Notes: a model not told the origin generated them from the sequence alone. Positions 35,034 through 45,206 are shown, numbered from the stretch's first letter. The stretch: DNA of 64,000 nucleotides from Pseudooceanicola aestuarii (GCF_010614805.1 NZ_JAAFZC010000001.1:2086001-2150000), one strand, 5' to 3'. A program made the numbers and translations.

Positions 35034-35206
35034 CTGGAGATTCCTTCCGGCGGTTGCGCAGGCCACTCTGCCGCCCTGCGTGCCGCCGTCAAGCGGATCG
35101 CCGGGCACCTCTTGGCGGGCCTCGTGCCACGATTGCCCCCGCGCCACCCCTTGGGTAGGGTCGCCGCACCGGCCCCGGTGGCCGGGTCATTCGCACAGGA
35201 TCCCCG

Positions 35207-35989
35207 ATGCCGCGCCGCTCTGCCCTTGCCGTTTTGCCGACCTTGGCGTTGGCCCTTGCCCTTGCCCTGCCGTTGGCCGCCGCGCGGGCGGGAGGGATCA
35301 CCGTCTTTGCTGCCGCCAGCCTGAAGACCGCACTGGAGGACATCGCCACCGCGTTCGAGGCCGAGGGGCACGGCGTTGTCACCCTGTCCTTTGCCGGAAC
35401 CTCCGCGCTGGCCCGGCAGATCGACGCGGGCGCCCCGGCGCAAGTCGTGATCTCCGCGAACCCGGATTGGATGGATTGGCTGGAAGACCGCGGTCATCTG
35501 ACACCCGGCACCCGCCGCGACCTGCTGGGCAACGCGCTGGTACTGATTGCGCCCGGGGATGCCGCCGAACCGCTCGACCTGGGCGCCGCGCCCGACCTGC
35601 GGGCCCGGCTGGATGGCGGGCGCCTGGCCATGGCCTTTGTCGATGCGGTTCCGGCAGGGATCTACGGCAAGGCCGCGCTGACCGGGCTGGGATTGTGGGA
35701 AAGCCTGTCCCCGCATGTCGCGCAGTTCGACAATGTGCGCAGCGCGCTGGCCGCCGTCGCCCTGGGAGAAGCGCCATTGGGCATCACCTACCGCACCGAC
35801 GCCATGGCAGAGCCGCGGGTGCGCATCGTCGCGACCTTCCCGCCCGACAGCCACCCGCCGATCATCTATCCCGCCGCCACCCTGGGCGACGATCCGGACC
35901 CGCAGGCGACCGCTTTCCTGGCTTTCCTGTTCTCTGCCCCGGCGCGCGCGATCCTTGTGGCGGAAGGGTTCGACAGGGTGGAGAACTAG
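35207..35989 (+). CDS. modA: Molybdate ABC transporter substrate-binding protein
   Basis: A 260-residue protein with a Sec signal peptide (Ala/Leu-rich, cleaved near ARAG). The ModA core follows: ITVFAAASLKTALEDIATAFE, SFAGTSALARQIDAGAPAQVVISANPDWMDWLE and ALVLIAPG. The Ser and Ala-Ser residues in these parts bind molybdate or tungstate. First gene of modABC. No Mo riboswitch or ModE-type operator was recognised in the 170 bases upstream. Confidence 0.94.
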   Translation: MPRRSALAVLPTLALALALALPLAAARAGGITVFAAASLKTALEDIATAFEAEGHGVVTLSFAGTSALARQIDAGAPAQVVISANPDWMDWLEDRGHLTPGTRRDLLGNALVLIAPGDAAEPLDLGAAPDLRARLDGGRLAMAFVDAVPAGIYGKAALTGLGLWESLSPHVAQFDNVRSALAAVALGEAPLGITYRTDAMAEPRVRIVATFPPDSHPPIIYPAATLGDDPDPQATAFLAFLFSAPARAILVAEGFDRVEN

Positions 35990-36685
35990 GTGGCCGGCTG
36001 GCTGGGCCCCGAGGAGACACAGGCGATCTTGCTGTCGCTGCGTGTCGCGGCAGTGGCTACCCTGGCCGCGCTGCCGCCGGGGATCCTGGTCGCCTTTGCG
36101 CTGGCGCGCTGGTCTTTTCCGGGTCGGGGCGTGCTGAACGCCCTGGTGCACCTGCCGCTGATCCTGCCGCCGGTGGTCACCGGCTACCTGCTGCTGCTGA
36201 CCTTCGGAACCAAGGGGCCGGTGGGTGGGGCATTGGCCCAGATCGGCATCGTGTTTGCGTTCCGGTGGACCGGTGCTGCGCTGGCGGCGGCCATCATGGC
36301 CTTTCCGCTGATGGTGCGCGCCATCCGCCTCTCGGTGGAGGCGGTGGACCCCGGGCTGGAAGCCGCCGCCGCGACCCTGGGCGCGCCGCGCGCCTGGATC
36401 TTTGCCACGGTGACCCTGCCGCTGATCCTGCCGGGGGTGCTGGCCGGGGCGGTCCTGTCCTTTGCCAAGGCGATGGGCGAATTCGGCGCCACGATCACCT
36501 TTGTCTCCAACATTCCCGGCCAGACCCAGACCTTGCCCACGGCGATATATGCGTTCCTCCAGGTGCCGGGAGGGGAGGGCGCGGCCCTGCGCTTGGTGGC
36601 CGTCGCGGTGGCCATCGCCATGGCCGCGCTGCTGGCGTCAGAGGCACTGTCGCGGCTTGTCGCCCGTCGGGTGGCCGCGCGATGA
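35990..36685 (+). CDS. modB: Molybdate ABC transporter permease
   Basis: A 231-residue inner membrane protein with about five membrane helices. The EAA-type loop, EAAAATLGAPRAWIFATVTLPLILPGVLAGAVLSFAKAMGEFGATITF, is the ModB signature contacting ModC. It starts with GTG directly after the modA stop, with no gap, and overlaps modC by ATGA, so expression is coupled. Confidence 0.94.
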   Translation: MAGWLGPEETQAILLSLRVAAVATLAALPPGILVAFALARWSFPGRGVLNALVHLPLILPPVVTGYLLLLTFGTKGPVGGALAQIGIVFAFRWTGAALAAAIMAFPLMVRAIRLSVEAVDPGLEAAAATLGAPRAWIFATVTLPLILPGVLAGAVLSFAKAMGEFGATITFVSNIPGQTQTLPTAIYAFLQVPGGEGAALRLVAVAVAIAMAALLASEALSRLVARRVAAR

Positions 36686-37767
36686 GCCTGAACGTCACCG
36701 TGCAACACGGGTTCGACGGGTTTGCGCTGGACGTGGCCTTTGCGGCGCCGCCGGGGGTGACGGTGCTGTTCGGCCGCTCCGGCGCGGGCAAAAGCACGAT
36801 CATTCAGGCGGTGGCGGGATTGCTGCGCCCGCAGGCCGGGCGGATCGCCGTGGACGGACAGGTGCTGTTCGATGCCGCGCAGGGGGTGGACCTGCCGGTG
36901 CGGCGGCGCGGCCTGGGCTATATCTTTCAGGACGGGCGGCTGTTTCCGCATATGAACGTGCGCCGGAACCTGGCCTATGGCGCGCGTTTCGCGCCGCGCG
37001 ACGCGCTGGTCACGGACCGGGACAGGGTGGTGGAAATGCTGGGCCTTGGTCCGCTGCTGGATCGGCGCCCCGGCGCGCTGTCGGGCGGCGAGAAACAGCG
37101 CGTCGCGATCGGCCGCGCCTTGCTTGCCGGCCCGCGTCTGGTGCTGGCGGACGAGCCCCTTGCCGCGCTGGATGACGCCCGCAAGGCCGAGATCCTGCCC
37201 TATTTCGAACGGCTTCGGGACGAGGTCGCGGTTCCGATCCTCTATGTCACCCATTCCCCGGCCGAGGTCGCCCGACTGGCCACCACCGTGGTCGCGCTGG
37301 AAGACGGGCGGATCATCCGCGCCGGCCCGGTGGCGGAGGTTCTGGGCGATCCGGCCGTTACTCCCCTGGGCGCGCGCGAAGCCGGCGCGGTGATCACCGC
37401 CCGTCTCGTCGCGCACCATGCCGACGGGCTGAGCGAGCTGGACGCCTCTGGTCGCCGCCTGTTGCTGCCGCGCGTGCCCGGTCCGCCGGGGCAGTCGCTG
37501 CGGGTGCGGATCGCGGCGCAGGATGTCATGCTGGCGACCACCCGCCCGCAGGGAATATCGGCGCTGAATGTCTGGCCGGCGGTGATCAGCGGCCTGCGCA
37601 GCGGAGCGGGGCCGGGGGTCATGGTGCGGCTGCGGGCCGGTGACAACATCCTGCTGGCGCGCATCACCCGCCGCTCCGCCGAGGCGCTGACCCTTGCGCC
37701 GGGGCAGGAGGTGTTTGCCGTACTCAAGGCCGTCTCCGTCGCGCGGGAGGCGGTGGCGGGCAGCTAG
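36682..37767 (+). CDS. modC: Molybdate ABC transporter ATP-binding protein
   Basis: A 361-residue ATPase: Walker A FGRSGAGKST, Q-loop IFQDGRLFPHM, signature LSGGEKQRVAIGRALL, Walker B LVLADEPLAALD, switch His in YVTHS. The last 65 residues form a Mop/TOBE domain (INVWPAV-like ALNVWPAVISGLR..., VMVRLRAGDNILLARIT), which binds oxyanion and tunes transport. Length and domain order are standard for ModC. Confidence 0.94.
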   Translation: MSLNVTVQHGFDGFALDVAFAAPPGVTVLFGRSGAGKSTIIQAVAGLLRPQAGRIAVDGQVLFDAAQGVDLPVRRRGLGYIFQDGRLFPHMNVRRNLAYGARFAPRDALVTDRDRVVEMLGLGPLLDRRPGALSGGEKQRVAIGRALLAGPRLVLADEPLAALDDARKAEILPYFERLRDEVAVPILYVTHSPAEVARLATTVVALEDGRIIRAGPVAEVLGDPAVTPLGAREAGAVITARLVAHHADGLSELDASGRRLLLPRVPGPPGQSLRVRIAAQDVMLATTRPQGISALNVWPAVISGLRSGAGPGVMVRLRAGDNILLARITRRSAEALTLAPGQEVFAVLKAVSVAREAVAGS

Positions 37768-37796
37768 CCGCCGGACCAAGGAGATCAGCCAGCGGA

Positions 37797-40700
37797 TCAT
37801 CCGGTATCGAACGGGGTGTCGATCACTCCGGTCAGCTGGATAAGGAAATCACCATCCGAAGGGTGCTGCGCATCGGCGTGATGGGCGTCGATGGTGGACA
37901 GGACGTTGTTCAGAGATTGCGCATCGTCGCGCAGGTAGAGAGCCATGACCTCCGCCGCCTCCGCCACGTCGGAGATGCCACGAATAACGGCGAAATAGGT
38001 GCCGATATCGGTCTTGGTCGCCAGGTAGGCCTGATCGGCGAGGGTGTCCGGGGTGGTCACGCTGGGAAATTTCGCGCCGTTGAGGATCGCCAGGATGAAG
38101 ATCGCGGGGGTGATGGCGGGGTTGTTCTCCAGCTCGTTCACCCAATAGGCAAAGCCCGACGGGTCGGGCGTACGCCCCAGCACGTTGCCATAGACCGCGG
38201 TGACAAACCCGGCAAAATCGGTGACCTGCGGGATGTCGCTGCCCGGCGGGGGCGGGGCCATCAACGCGGCATAGGTGGACCGGGTTTCGTCCTGGACAAA
38301 GAAGGAAGCGGCCATTTCCGGGACGGAATACCCCTCGGAGAAGCGCGTCGCCCAGTAGAACAGGCCAAGCGCATCCGGCGCGCGGTTGAAGTATGCGATG
38401 TAAAGCTCGATGATCGCTGCGAATTCCGGCTCCGTCAGGGTGGCGGGGCCTGCGAAGATGTCGAGCGGCATCGGACCGGTGTCAAAGAGCGGGATCTCGG
38501 TCTCGAAATCCAGCGCTTCGATGGAGGTCAGGGTGGTCACCGAGCCGCCCTGCCTGTCCGTCAGGGTCGCCCCGTCCGGGGACAGGAGCAGGGTGTAGTC
38601 CGATTGGTCGCCACCCAGTCGGGCGGTATCCCGCCCGCTGCCGCCGTCCAGCAGATCATTGCCGCCCAGGCTGGTCAGGGTGTCATCCCCGCCCAGTCCC
38701 CGCAGGATGTCATCGCCCGGCCCGTCCGACAACGGGTCATTGCCCGATCCGCCGGTGACCGTCAGGCTGTCATGGGCCACCAGAAGAGGGCCGGGCACCG
38801 GGGACAAATTGTTGGTTTCGCTGCTTTCCCCGACATCCATGCCGTGGTCGGCCATGGCTGCCAGATAGTGCAGGCGGCCGGCTGTCGCGTCGGTGGGGAC
38901 GGTGATCGTGGCAATGACCTGGATCTGTTCTCCGGCGGCAAGGGCGGCGGCAGGAGCGGTGCCGATCGCGATGTCCTGCGTGGTGACCTGTGCATCCGTG
39001 GACCAGAGGATGCCGATCCTGCTGGCGGCCGCATCCATGTCGCCCTGGTTGCGCATGGTGACGGTGACATCGGCCTGGCTGCCGGAAGCAAGGGGACCAG
39101 GAGGCAGGGAGAGCGCGGTGATCACCAGGTCCGGCCCCTGGGTCGCGCCGGTCACCGTGATCTGGGCGCTGGCCGAGATATTGTCGGTTTCCGCGCCGGG
39201 GCCGGTTTCGGCGATCTGCTGGTCCGGGTCCACCACCGCGGCGATGCTGTAGCTGCCTGTCGGCAGGTCCGGCAGGGTGAGTTGCGCGGTGACGATGCGC
39301 TGGCTGCCCGCCGTCAGCACGCCGCCCAGGGGAATCTCCGCCAGGCGAGGATCGTCGTAACCCAGCGGGGCCGCGCCCTCTGACCGGACCAGCGCGAGGG
39401 TTCCGTCCGGCCAGTCCAGATCGCCGGAATTCTCCACCAGGACGGAGATGTCGACGACGTCCCCCGGTGTCAGGGCCGTGCGGGCAAAGGTGAGGCTATG
39501 CGCCTCGATCCCCGCCTTCAGAAGACGGGGAGCGCTAAGCGCGACCTCTGCCCCGCCGGCCGCGTCGGTGAAGGCATAGGATACCGTCAGCTCCGCCCCC
39601 ATGTCGGCCAGGCTGGGCGCATAGGTCGCCGCCGTGGCGCCGGGGATCGGGCTGCCGTTGCGCAACCATTGGTAGCTGCCACCGGCAGGGATGCCGTCGG
39701 GATCGTGCAACCCGGCGAGGGATACCGCCAGCAGGGGTGCCGGGCCGATGCCGGGGGTGATCACCGGCGCGCCGGAAACGGGGGTGTTGTCGGCGCGCAA
39801 CAAGGCGTCATCGACGCTGAAATCGGCGGCCACGATCCCCGCCAGCCGCACTTGTGTGCCGTCATCGAAGCGCATCACCGGGTCGCTCCCCCCGATGCCG
39901 GCGATGGCGGCCTGCGCGGCCACAGGATCAAAGGCGGTGAGGTCGAGCAGATCCGAACCGTCGGTGAAATCGGTGATCAGGTCGGAGCCGCCGCCGGGCG
40001 CGATGACAAAGACATCGTCGCCCGAACCGCCGGTCAACGTATCCGCCCCGGTGCCGCCTGACAGGGTGTCGTCACCGATCCCGCCGGACAGGCTGTCCGC
40101 CTCCGGATGCAGGTCCAGGCGCAGTTGCGGCGGGGCGCCTTCCAGCGTCGCGTCGCGCCCCCCGGCAAGGTCGGTCAACAGGTCGCCCCCCGTGCCGGCG
40201 CGCCAGAGGTGGAGCAGGTCCGCATCGTCCGGCGACGCCTCCGCGCGGCGCCCGATGGCGGCCAGCGCGGTGTCGCTGGCAGGGCGGGAATACAGGGCGA
40301 TTTCCCCGAGATGGCCGTTCAGCGCGATATCCGGCAGGAAGGCGGCGCCGACCTCCCCGAAGCGGAGGGTGCCTGCGCCACTGCTATGGGCCGCCAGATC
40401 GGCGAAAGCGGAATAGCCCTGGTACCGACCGTCGAGGAAATACCGGACCTCTCCCGTCCCGCGGTCAAGCTGCGCGGTCAGGTGGTGGATCTCTCCGGTC
40501 TGGATCTCCTCGCGCAGAATCTGGGTGGTGGAGATACGGTAGCCGCCGTTGCTGCCGACCATTGTCCGGACCTGGCCATCCCACAACACGATCTCGAAGA
40601 AAAGGTCCGGATCGGTGGCGCTGACAAAGGAAAACAGACCCTGGCGTCCGGGATCGTCGGGGGCGATGCGCAGGTGCATGTCAATGCGCTGCACCGTCTC

Positions 40701-42095
40701 GAAGGCGGCGAAATTGTCGACCCGGGCGCGCTGGCCCGATGCGCCATCGTTGTTCAGTGCCAGCATGTCGATGCCGGCGGAGGCAGTGCCGGGCAGACCG
40801 CCATGCAGGACATCGTCTCCGGACATGCCCAGGATTGTGTCATTGCCCGATTGCCCCGACAGGATGTTGTCGCCGGCGTTCCCGGTGATCCGGTCGGCGC
40901 CACCGCCGCCGGTCGCGTCCTCGATCATGACGCCGTGGGCGATGGTGTAGACACCGTCGGGGTAGACGATAGCCGGTGCAGAAAACGACACCTCTGTCCA
41001 GACATAGGAGGCATGACCGGCACCGCCCTCCTCCTGCTGCAGGGAGGCGGGGCGCAGGTCGATGACGGCGGCGAATTGCGCGTCGGAGAAGTCGATCCGG
41101 TCGGCGCCGCCCGCATCCCAGATCGTGTGGTGGCCGCTGGGCACGCCATAGGTGTCGGCGCCGGTGGCGTGGGCGTCATTGGTGCCGTAGATCGCCTGCA
41201 ACGCAGCGATGTCCAACGCGCCGTAGCCGTAGCTGTCGGCGATAAAGGTGACGTGATCCATCCCCGCGCCGCTGGCGTTCATGGAATAGGACATGGCGGT
41301 GAAAATGTACTGGTTGAAACCGTGATCGCCAGGGTCGCCCTGTGCGTCGACACCGGGCAGGGAGGGGGATTCGAACGGGTGCTCCAGGCCCATCGCATGG
41401 CCCAGCTCATGGGTGGTCAACTGAGTGGGGGTGCCGGTGTCGCGCCGCATCGCTGCCGCATCCAGAACCACCTGGGCGGTGTGGGGCGGGCTGGGCAGGT
41501 TGGCCCAGCCGCCGATGCCGGTCAGATCGTCCTGTGCCAGTGCGATCTGTGCGTCGGCGATGATCTGCGTCTCGACAAAGGTCAGGGGGGTGATTGCGGA
41601 CAGTTGGTCGAACACGCCGCGCACCACGGCGCGATCGGCTTCGGACCAGGGGCCCGAGAGGCCGCTGCCGCCGTAGTCGGGGCTGGCGGAATAGCGTGCG
41701 CCGGGGGAGTAGAAGGCGTAATGCAGCACCTCTCCGGTCCAATGATGGCCGGAGACCAGTGCACCAAGAAGCGGATGCGCCGCGCCGTCGATCCCGGCGG
41801 CGCCCTGTTGGTCGGCCTGGATGATCGCCCCGGCGCTCAGCGCGGATTCCGATGTTCCGGCGCCGTCGACATAGCTGATCCGCACCGTGAGGCGGCTGCC
41901 GATATCGGTGGCCGTGGCGGCGTGGGTCGCGCCGGTGGCGCCGGCGATGGCCTGGCCGTCGCGATACCATTGGTAGCCCATCGGCCCCAGCCCGTCCGCA
42001 TCCGCCAGCCCGGCCAGATCCACCGACAGCACGGATCCCGCCGCGCCGGTGCCGGTGATCACGGGAGTACCGGTGAGGTCCGAATTCTCCGTCAT
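37797..42095 (-). CDS. Secreted serralysin-like mosaic protein (M10 peptidase, RTX, LamG, CARDB, DUF4214)
   Basis: A 1432-residue protein without a Sec signal, consistent with type I secretion. Order: an Ig-like segment (residues 1-100); a metzincin M10 peptidase with HELGHAMGLEH at 229-239 and the Met-turn MSYSMN; RTX repeats (GNAGDNILSGQSGNDTILG); a concanavalin/LamG-like domain; more RTX (GGIGDDTLSGGTGADTLTGG); a second Ig-like part; two CARDB-like beta domains; RTX again; and a C-terminal DUF4214 pair (AYFNRAPDALGLFYW, VLGRTPDPSGFAYW). It probably degrades or sticks to extracellular material. The ATG at 42095 (AGGGA upstream) is preferred over TTG at 42140. No T1SS genes are adjacent. Confidence 0.87.
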   Translation of the reverse strand: MTENSDLTGTPVITGTGAAGSVLSVDLAGLADADGLGPMGYQWYRDGQAIAGATGATHAATATDIGSRLTVRISYVDGAGTSESALSAGAIIQADQQGAAGIDGAAHPLLGALVSGHHWTGEVLHYAFYSPGARYSASPDYGGSGLSGPWSEADRAVVRGVFDQLSAITPLTFVETQIIADAQIALAQDDLTGIGGWANLPSPPHTAQVVLDAAAMRRDTGTPTQLTTHELGHAMGLEHPFESPSLPGVDAQGDPGDHGFNQYIFTAMSYSMNASGAGMDHVTFIADSYGYGALDIAALQAIYGTNDAHATGADTYGVPSGHHTIWDAGGADRIDFSDAQFAAVIDLRPASLQQEEGGAGHASYVWTEVSFSAPAIVYPDGVYTIAHGVMIEDATGGGGADRITGNAGDNILSGQSGNDTILGMSGDDVLHGGLPGTASAGIDMLALNNDGASGQRARVDNFAAFETVQRIDMHLRIAPDDPGRQGLFSFVSATDPDLFFEIVLWDGQVRTMVGSNGGYRISTTQILREEIQTGEIHHLTAQLDRGTGEVRYFLDGRYQGYSAFADLAAHSSGAGTLRFGEVGAAFLPDIALNGHLGEIALYSRPASDTALAAIGRRAEASPDDADLLHLWRAGTGGDLLTDLAGGRDATLEGAPPQLRLDLHPEADSLSGGIGDDTLSGGTGADTLTGGSGDDVFVIAPGGGSDLITDFTDGSDLLDLTAFDPVAAQAAIAGIGGSDPVMRFDDGTQVRLAGIVAADFSVDDALLRADNTPVSGAPVITPGIGPAPLLAVSLAGLHDPDGIPAGGSYQWLRNGSPIPGATAATYAPSLADMGAELTVSYAFTDAAGGAEVALSAPRLLKAGIEAHSLTFARTALTPGDVVDISVLVENSGDLDWPDGTLALVRSEGAAPLGYDDPRLAEIPLGGVLTAGSQRIVTAQLTLPDLPTGSYSIAAVVDPDQQIAETGPGAETDNISASAQITVTGATQGPDLVITALSLPPGPLASGSQADVTVTMRNQGDMDAAASRIGILWSTDAQVTTQDIAIGTAPAAALAAGEQIQVIATITVPTDATAGRLHYLAAMADHGMDVGESSETNNLSPVPGPLLVAHDSLTVTGGSGNDPLSDGPGDDILRGLGGDDTLTSLGGNDLLDGGSGRDTARLGGDQSDYTLLLSPDGATLTDRQGGSVTTLTSIEALDFETEIPLFDTGPMPLDIFAGPATLTEPEFAAIIELYIAYFNRAPDALGLFYWATRFSEGYSVPEMAASFFVQDETRSTYAALMAPPPPGSDIPQVTDFAGFVTAVYGNVLGRTPDPSGFAYWVNELENNPAITPAIFILAILNGAKFPSVTTPDTLADQAYLATKTDIGTYFAVIRGISDVAEAAEVMALYLRDDAQSLNNVLSTIDAHHADAQHPSDGDFLIQLTGVIDTPFDTG

Positions 42096-42203
42096 GCCGC
42101 GTCTTCCCTTGCCTGCTGTGGTTCCGTCCTTAGGTACCAAACCCTCATATTTCCTTAACGGTCAAGCGAACCGCGCGGGAATGAGGCGGGCAGGACGCGC
42201 CGG

Positions 42204-43226
42204 TCACATGCCGGCGTCGCGGGACCAATAGGCGGCGGCCAGGCTTCGGGTTCGGGGCAGGCCGCGCGCGGCCAGCGCGGCGCGGGCATGGGCGACGTCG
42301 GATTTCTCGGCGCCGATCCAGGCAAAGCCGCCGTCCTCCGGCAGGGGGCTGGCGGCGAGGTCGGCCAGCAGCGCGGCACCGCTGTCCACTCGGGTCAGGC
42401 GCATCCCGGCGGGGTGGGCCAGGTCGGGCAGGTCGGCGGCGGGAACGCTGATGCAGGCGCTGCCACGGGTGTCGGCGGGCAGGCATTCCAGGATGCGGGC
42501 GATGGCGGGCAGGGCGGTCTCGTCACCCCAGAGGCCCAGATGCGGCTCCTGCGGAATGCCGCCGCCGCCGGGGCCCATCAGGCCGATCCGGTCGCCGGGG
42601 GTGGTGCGGGCGGTCCAATCGGTGGTGCGGCCGCCCTGGTGCAGATAGACATCGACATCCAGCCAATCGCCCGCCGCGCCGATGCGCCGCACGGTGTAGA
42701 CCGGGCGATGCAGGGCCGCCGCCCCCTCGGGCCAGCGGGTGCGGCCCTTGTCGTCCAGCACCGGCCATTGCACCGGGACATCGTATGCGGTGTCTGTACC
42801 CTCGGGCGGCAGGAGAAGGCGCAGATGCAGCCCCTCGCCGGCGAACCGGGCGAGGTCACCGGTCAGGCGGATGCGGCGGAACCGGGGCGATACTTCGGTG
42901 ACCGCCGCCACGGTGGCAAGCCGCATGTTGGCGGGGTGGGCGCCGACGGTGATACCCTCCCAATCGGGCAGGGTGCCAAGGGTTTCCATATGGCCGGTCA
43001 CGGCCTCCCGCAGCACGTCCAGCAGCCCCGCATCCGGGGCGCGCAAGGTCAGGTGGGTGCGGCGCGGACCATCAGGGCGTGCGGTGACCCATGTGCCCCA
43101 GAGCTCCAGTTGCAGGGCCGTGCCATCGCTGTGCAACGGCAGGTCATGTTCATCGGCATGGGTGCGGAACATGGCATGCACCGCGTCGGTTTCCAGGGCG
43201 ACGCGCCCTTCGCCCAGGTGGGTCAT
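42204..43226 (-). CDS. Siderophore-interacting protein (FAD ferric-siderophore reductase)
   Basis: A 340-residue protein. Residues 1-95 look like a DUF2218 domain, the rest like the SIP family: FRRIRLTGDLARF at the start of the FAD-binding barrel, RPVYTVRRI for the isoalloxazine contact, and the C-terminal NAD(P)H-type lobe (LWGDETALPAIARILECLP ... FAWIGAEKSD). Such enzymes reduce ferric siderophores in the cytoplasm. GGAG stands 8 bases before the start. Transcribed alone. Confidence 0.88.
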   Translation of the reverse strand: MTHLGEGRVALETDAVHAMFRTHADEHDLPLHSDGTALQLELWGTWVTARPDGPRRTHLTLRAPDAGLLDVLREAVTGHMETLGTLPDWEGITVGAHPANMRLATVAAVTEVSPRFRRIRLTGDLARFAGEGLHLRLLLPPEGTDTAYDVPVQWPVLDDKGRTRWPEGAAALHRPVYTVRRIGAAGDWLDVDVYLHQGGRTTDWTARTTPGDRIGLMGPGGGGIPQEPHLGLWGDETALPAIARILECLPADTRGSACISVPAADLPDLAHPAGMRLTRVDSGAALLADLAASPLPEDGGFAWIGAEKSDVAHARAALAARGLPRTRSLAAAYWSRDAGM

Positions 43227-43386
43227 CCGCGTGCTCCGCAGTGTCGCACCGGCGACGGGCCAACCAGGAGGGTGAGCGGGGGGCAGGGTGACGGCATGGC
43301 ACGGCCTTTCCGAAGGGACTGCCCCTTGGTAGCGCCCCCGCCGGCGGATTGCCAGAGTACCTGACTAAAATTGTGCGATTAACGGA

Positions 43387-43905
43387 TCACAGACTTGCCG
43401 CCGCCCGCGCCGCCTGGTCGTAGCTGCCCGAGATGCTGCGCAACAGGGCGGCCAGGCGTGACAGCTCCCTCGGGTCGATCCCGGTGGCCTGCATTCCCCG
43501 GATCAGCAGCGCCTCGCGCACCTCGCCATAGCGGCGGCACAGATCGGCCCCGGTTTCGGTGATGGCGACGGTCTTTTCCTTGCCCTTGCGCCCGGTCTGG
43601 ACGACCCCGCGCTCGGTCAGCTTGCGCAGGGCGTAATTGACCAGATGCGTGTCCTCGACGTTCAGGACCAGACAGATGTCGGCCAGCGTCTTGGGCCGGT
43701 CGCGGTGGTGGACCAGAAACAGCACCAGGATCTCCATCGGGGACAGGCCCGGTTCACCCGCCGCCGCCATGCAGCGGGTGATCCAGCGTTGAAAGGCGTG
43801 GTTCGCCATGGTCAGCGCGAATTCCATCTCCGACGCCTCGGGCAGGTCCGAATCCGCCAGATGCGCCGAGGAGACGACCGGCCCGATATGTTTCTGATTG
43901 CTCAT
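43387..43905 (-). CDS. MarR-type winged-helix regulator
   Basis: A 172-residue protein: an N-terminal dimer helix, then LSPMEILVLFLVHHRDRPKTLADICLVLNVEDTHLVNYALRKLTERGVVQTGRKGKEKTVAITETG, a standard winged helix-turn-helix. The start at 43905 overlaps the TRAP large-subunit stop by ATGA, so the regulator is co-transcribed with the transporter and probably answers its substrate. A dyad in the divergent TRAP/oxoprolinase promoter is a candidate site. Confidence 0.83.
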   Translation of the reverse strand: MSNQKHIGPVVSSAHLADSDLPEASEMEFALTMANHAFQRWITRCMAAAGEPGLSPMEILVLFLVHHRDRPKTLADICLVLNVEDTHLVNYALRKLTERGVVQTGRKGKEKTVAITETGADLCRRYGEVREALLIRGMQATGIDPRELSRLAALLRSISGSYDQAARAAASL

Positions 43906-45206
43906 CGGCTGAGCATCGTTCCGGGCAGCCACAGCGCGATCTGCGGGAATACCGACAGGATCGCCACGGCCACCACCAGCAACAGGAAGAACGGCAGCGC
44001 ATAGCCCGCCAGCGTCAGGATGTCCCGCCCGGTGATCTTTTGCAGGACAAAGAGGTTGAAGCCGACAGGCGGGGTGATCTGGCTCATCTCCACCACCAGG
44101 ACCAGGAAGACGCCGAACCAGATCGGGTCGATCCCGGCCTCCATCACCATGGGCAGGATGATCGACACGGTCAGAACCACGATGGAGATCCCGTCAAGGA
44201 ACATGCCCATCACGATGAAGAATACCGTCAACGCCGCCAGCAGGGCGTAGGGCGACAGGCCCATCTCGCCGATCCAGCCGGCCAGCGCGCGAGGGATGCC
44301 GGTATAGCCCATGGCGACAGTCAGGAAGGCCGCGCCGCCGAGGATGAAGGCGATCATGCAGGTGGTCACCGTGGCCGCGCGCAGGGCCTCGGTGAACCCG
44401 GCCCGGGACATGGCGCCAGTCAGGCTGGCCAGAACCAGCGCGCCTGTCACCCCGATCACCGCCGCCTCGGTGGGGGAGGCGATGCCGGCGTAGATCGACC
44501 CGATCACCGCGACGATCAACCCGACCACAGGCAGCAGCCGTGCCAGCGCGCCGAAGGTCTCGCGCCGGTCGGTGATCGGTTCGGCGTCGGGCACGCGGTC
44601 GGGGTTCATCAGCGACCACACAACGATATAGCCCGAAAACAGCACCGCCAGCATCAGCCCCGGCACCAGCCCGGCCAGGAACAGTCGCGCGATGCTCTGT
44701 TCGGTGGCGGCGCCGTAGACGATCAGGATGATCGACGGCGGGATCAGAAAGCCGAAGGTGCCCGACCCGGCCAATGTGCCGATGGCCATGCGGGAATCGT
44801 AGCCGCGCGAGGTCAGTTCCGGCACCGACATCCGGCCAATCGTCGCCGTCGTCGCGGCGGAGGAGCCGGAGACGGCGGCGAACAGCGCGCAGCCCAGCAC
44901 GTTCACATGCAGCAACCGTCCGGGCAGGTAGCGGGTGAACGGGGCCAGCCCGGCGAACATGTCCGACGACAGCCGCGACCGGACCAGGATTTCGCCCATC
45001 CAGATGAACATCGGCAGGGCGGTCAGATCCCAGACGGTCAGCCCGCCCCAGACCTTGGTCGCGAAGACCAGCGTGACCGGAGCGGAGGAGGCGGCAATCA
45101 TCGCCACCATGCCCACGGCGATCAGGGCGAACCCGATCCAGAGGCCTGCGGCCAGCGTGGCAAACAGCACGACGACCAGCATCGGGGCGAGATATGCGAT
45201 TTCCAT
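43902..45206 (-). CDS. TRAP transporter large permease (DctM-type)
   Basis: A 434-residue protein with about 12 membrane helices and typical motifs: GSSAATTATIGRMSVPELTSRGYD, FLIPPSIILIVYGAATEQSIARLFLAGLVPG, and the C-terminal ITPPVGFNLFVLQKITG. It drives sodium-coupled uptake with the binding protein and the small subunit. Its start overlaps the stop of the small subunit gene by one base. Confidence 0.93.
   Translation of the reverse strand: MEIAYLAPMLVVVLFATLAAGLWIGFALIAVGMVAMIAASSAPVTLVFATKVWGGLTVWDLTALPMFIWMGEILVRSRLSSDMFAGLAPFTRYLPGRLLHVNVLGCALFAAVSGSSAATTATIGRMSVPELTSRGYDSRMAIGTLAGSGTFGFLIPPSIILIVYGAATEQSIARLFLAGLVPGLMLAVLFSGYIVVWSLMNPDRVPDAEPITDRRETFGALARLLPVVGLIVAVIGSIYAGIASPTEAAVIGVTGALVLASLTGAMSRAGFTEALRAATVTTCMIAFILGGAAFLTVAMGYTGIPRALAGWIGEMGLSPYALLAALTVFFIVMGMFLDGISIVVLTVSIILPMVMEAGIDPIWFGVFLVLVVEMSQITPPVGFNLFVLQKITGRDILTLAGYALPFFLLLVVAVAILSVFPQIALWLPGTMLSR

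Noticed and set aside
40107..42158. Long plus-strand open frames opposite the RTX protein (also 37863-39383)
   Set aside because: Caused by the regular GC-rich codons of the RTX and Ig-like repeats; no ribosome binding site, no domain.
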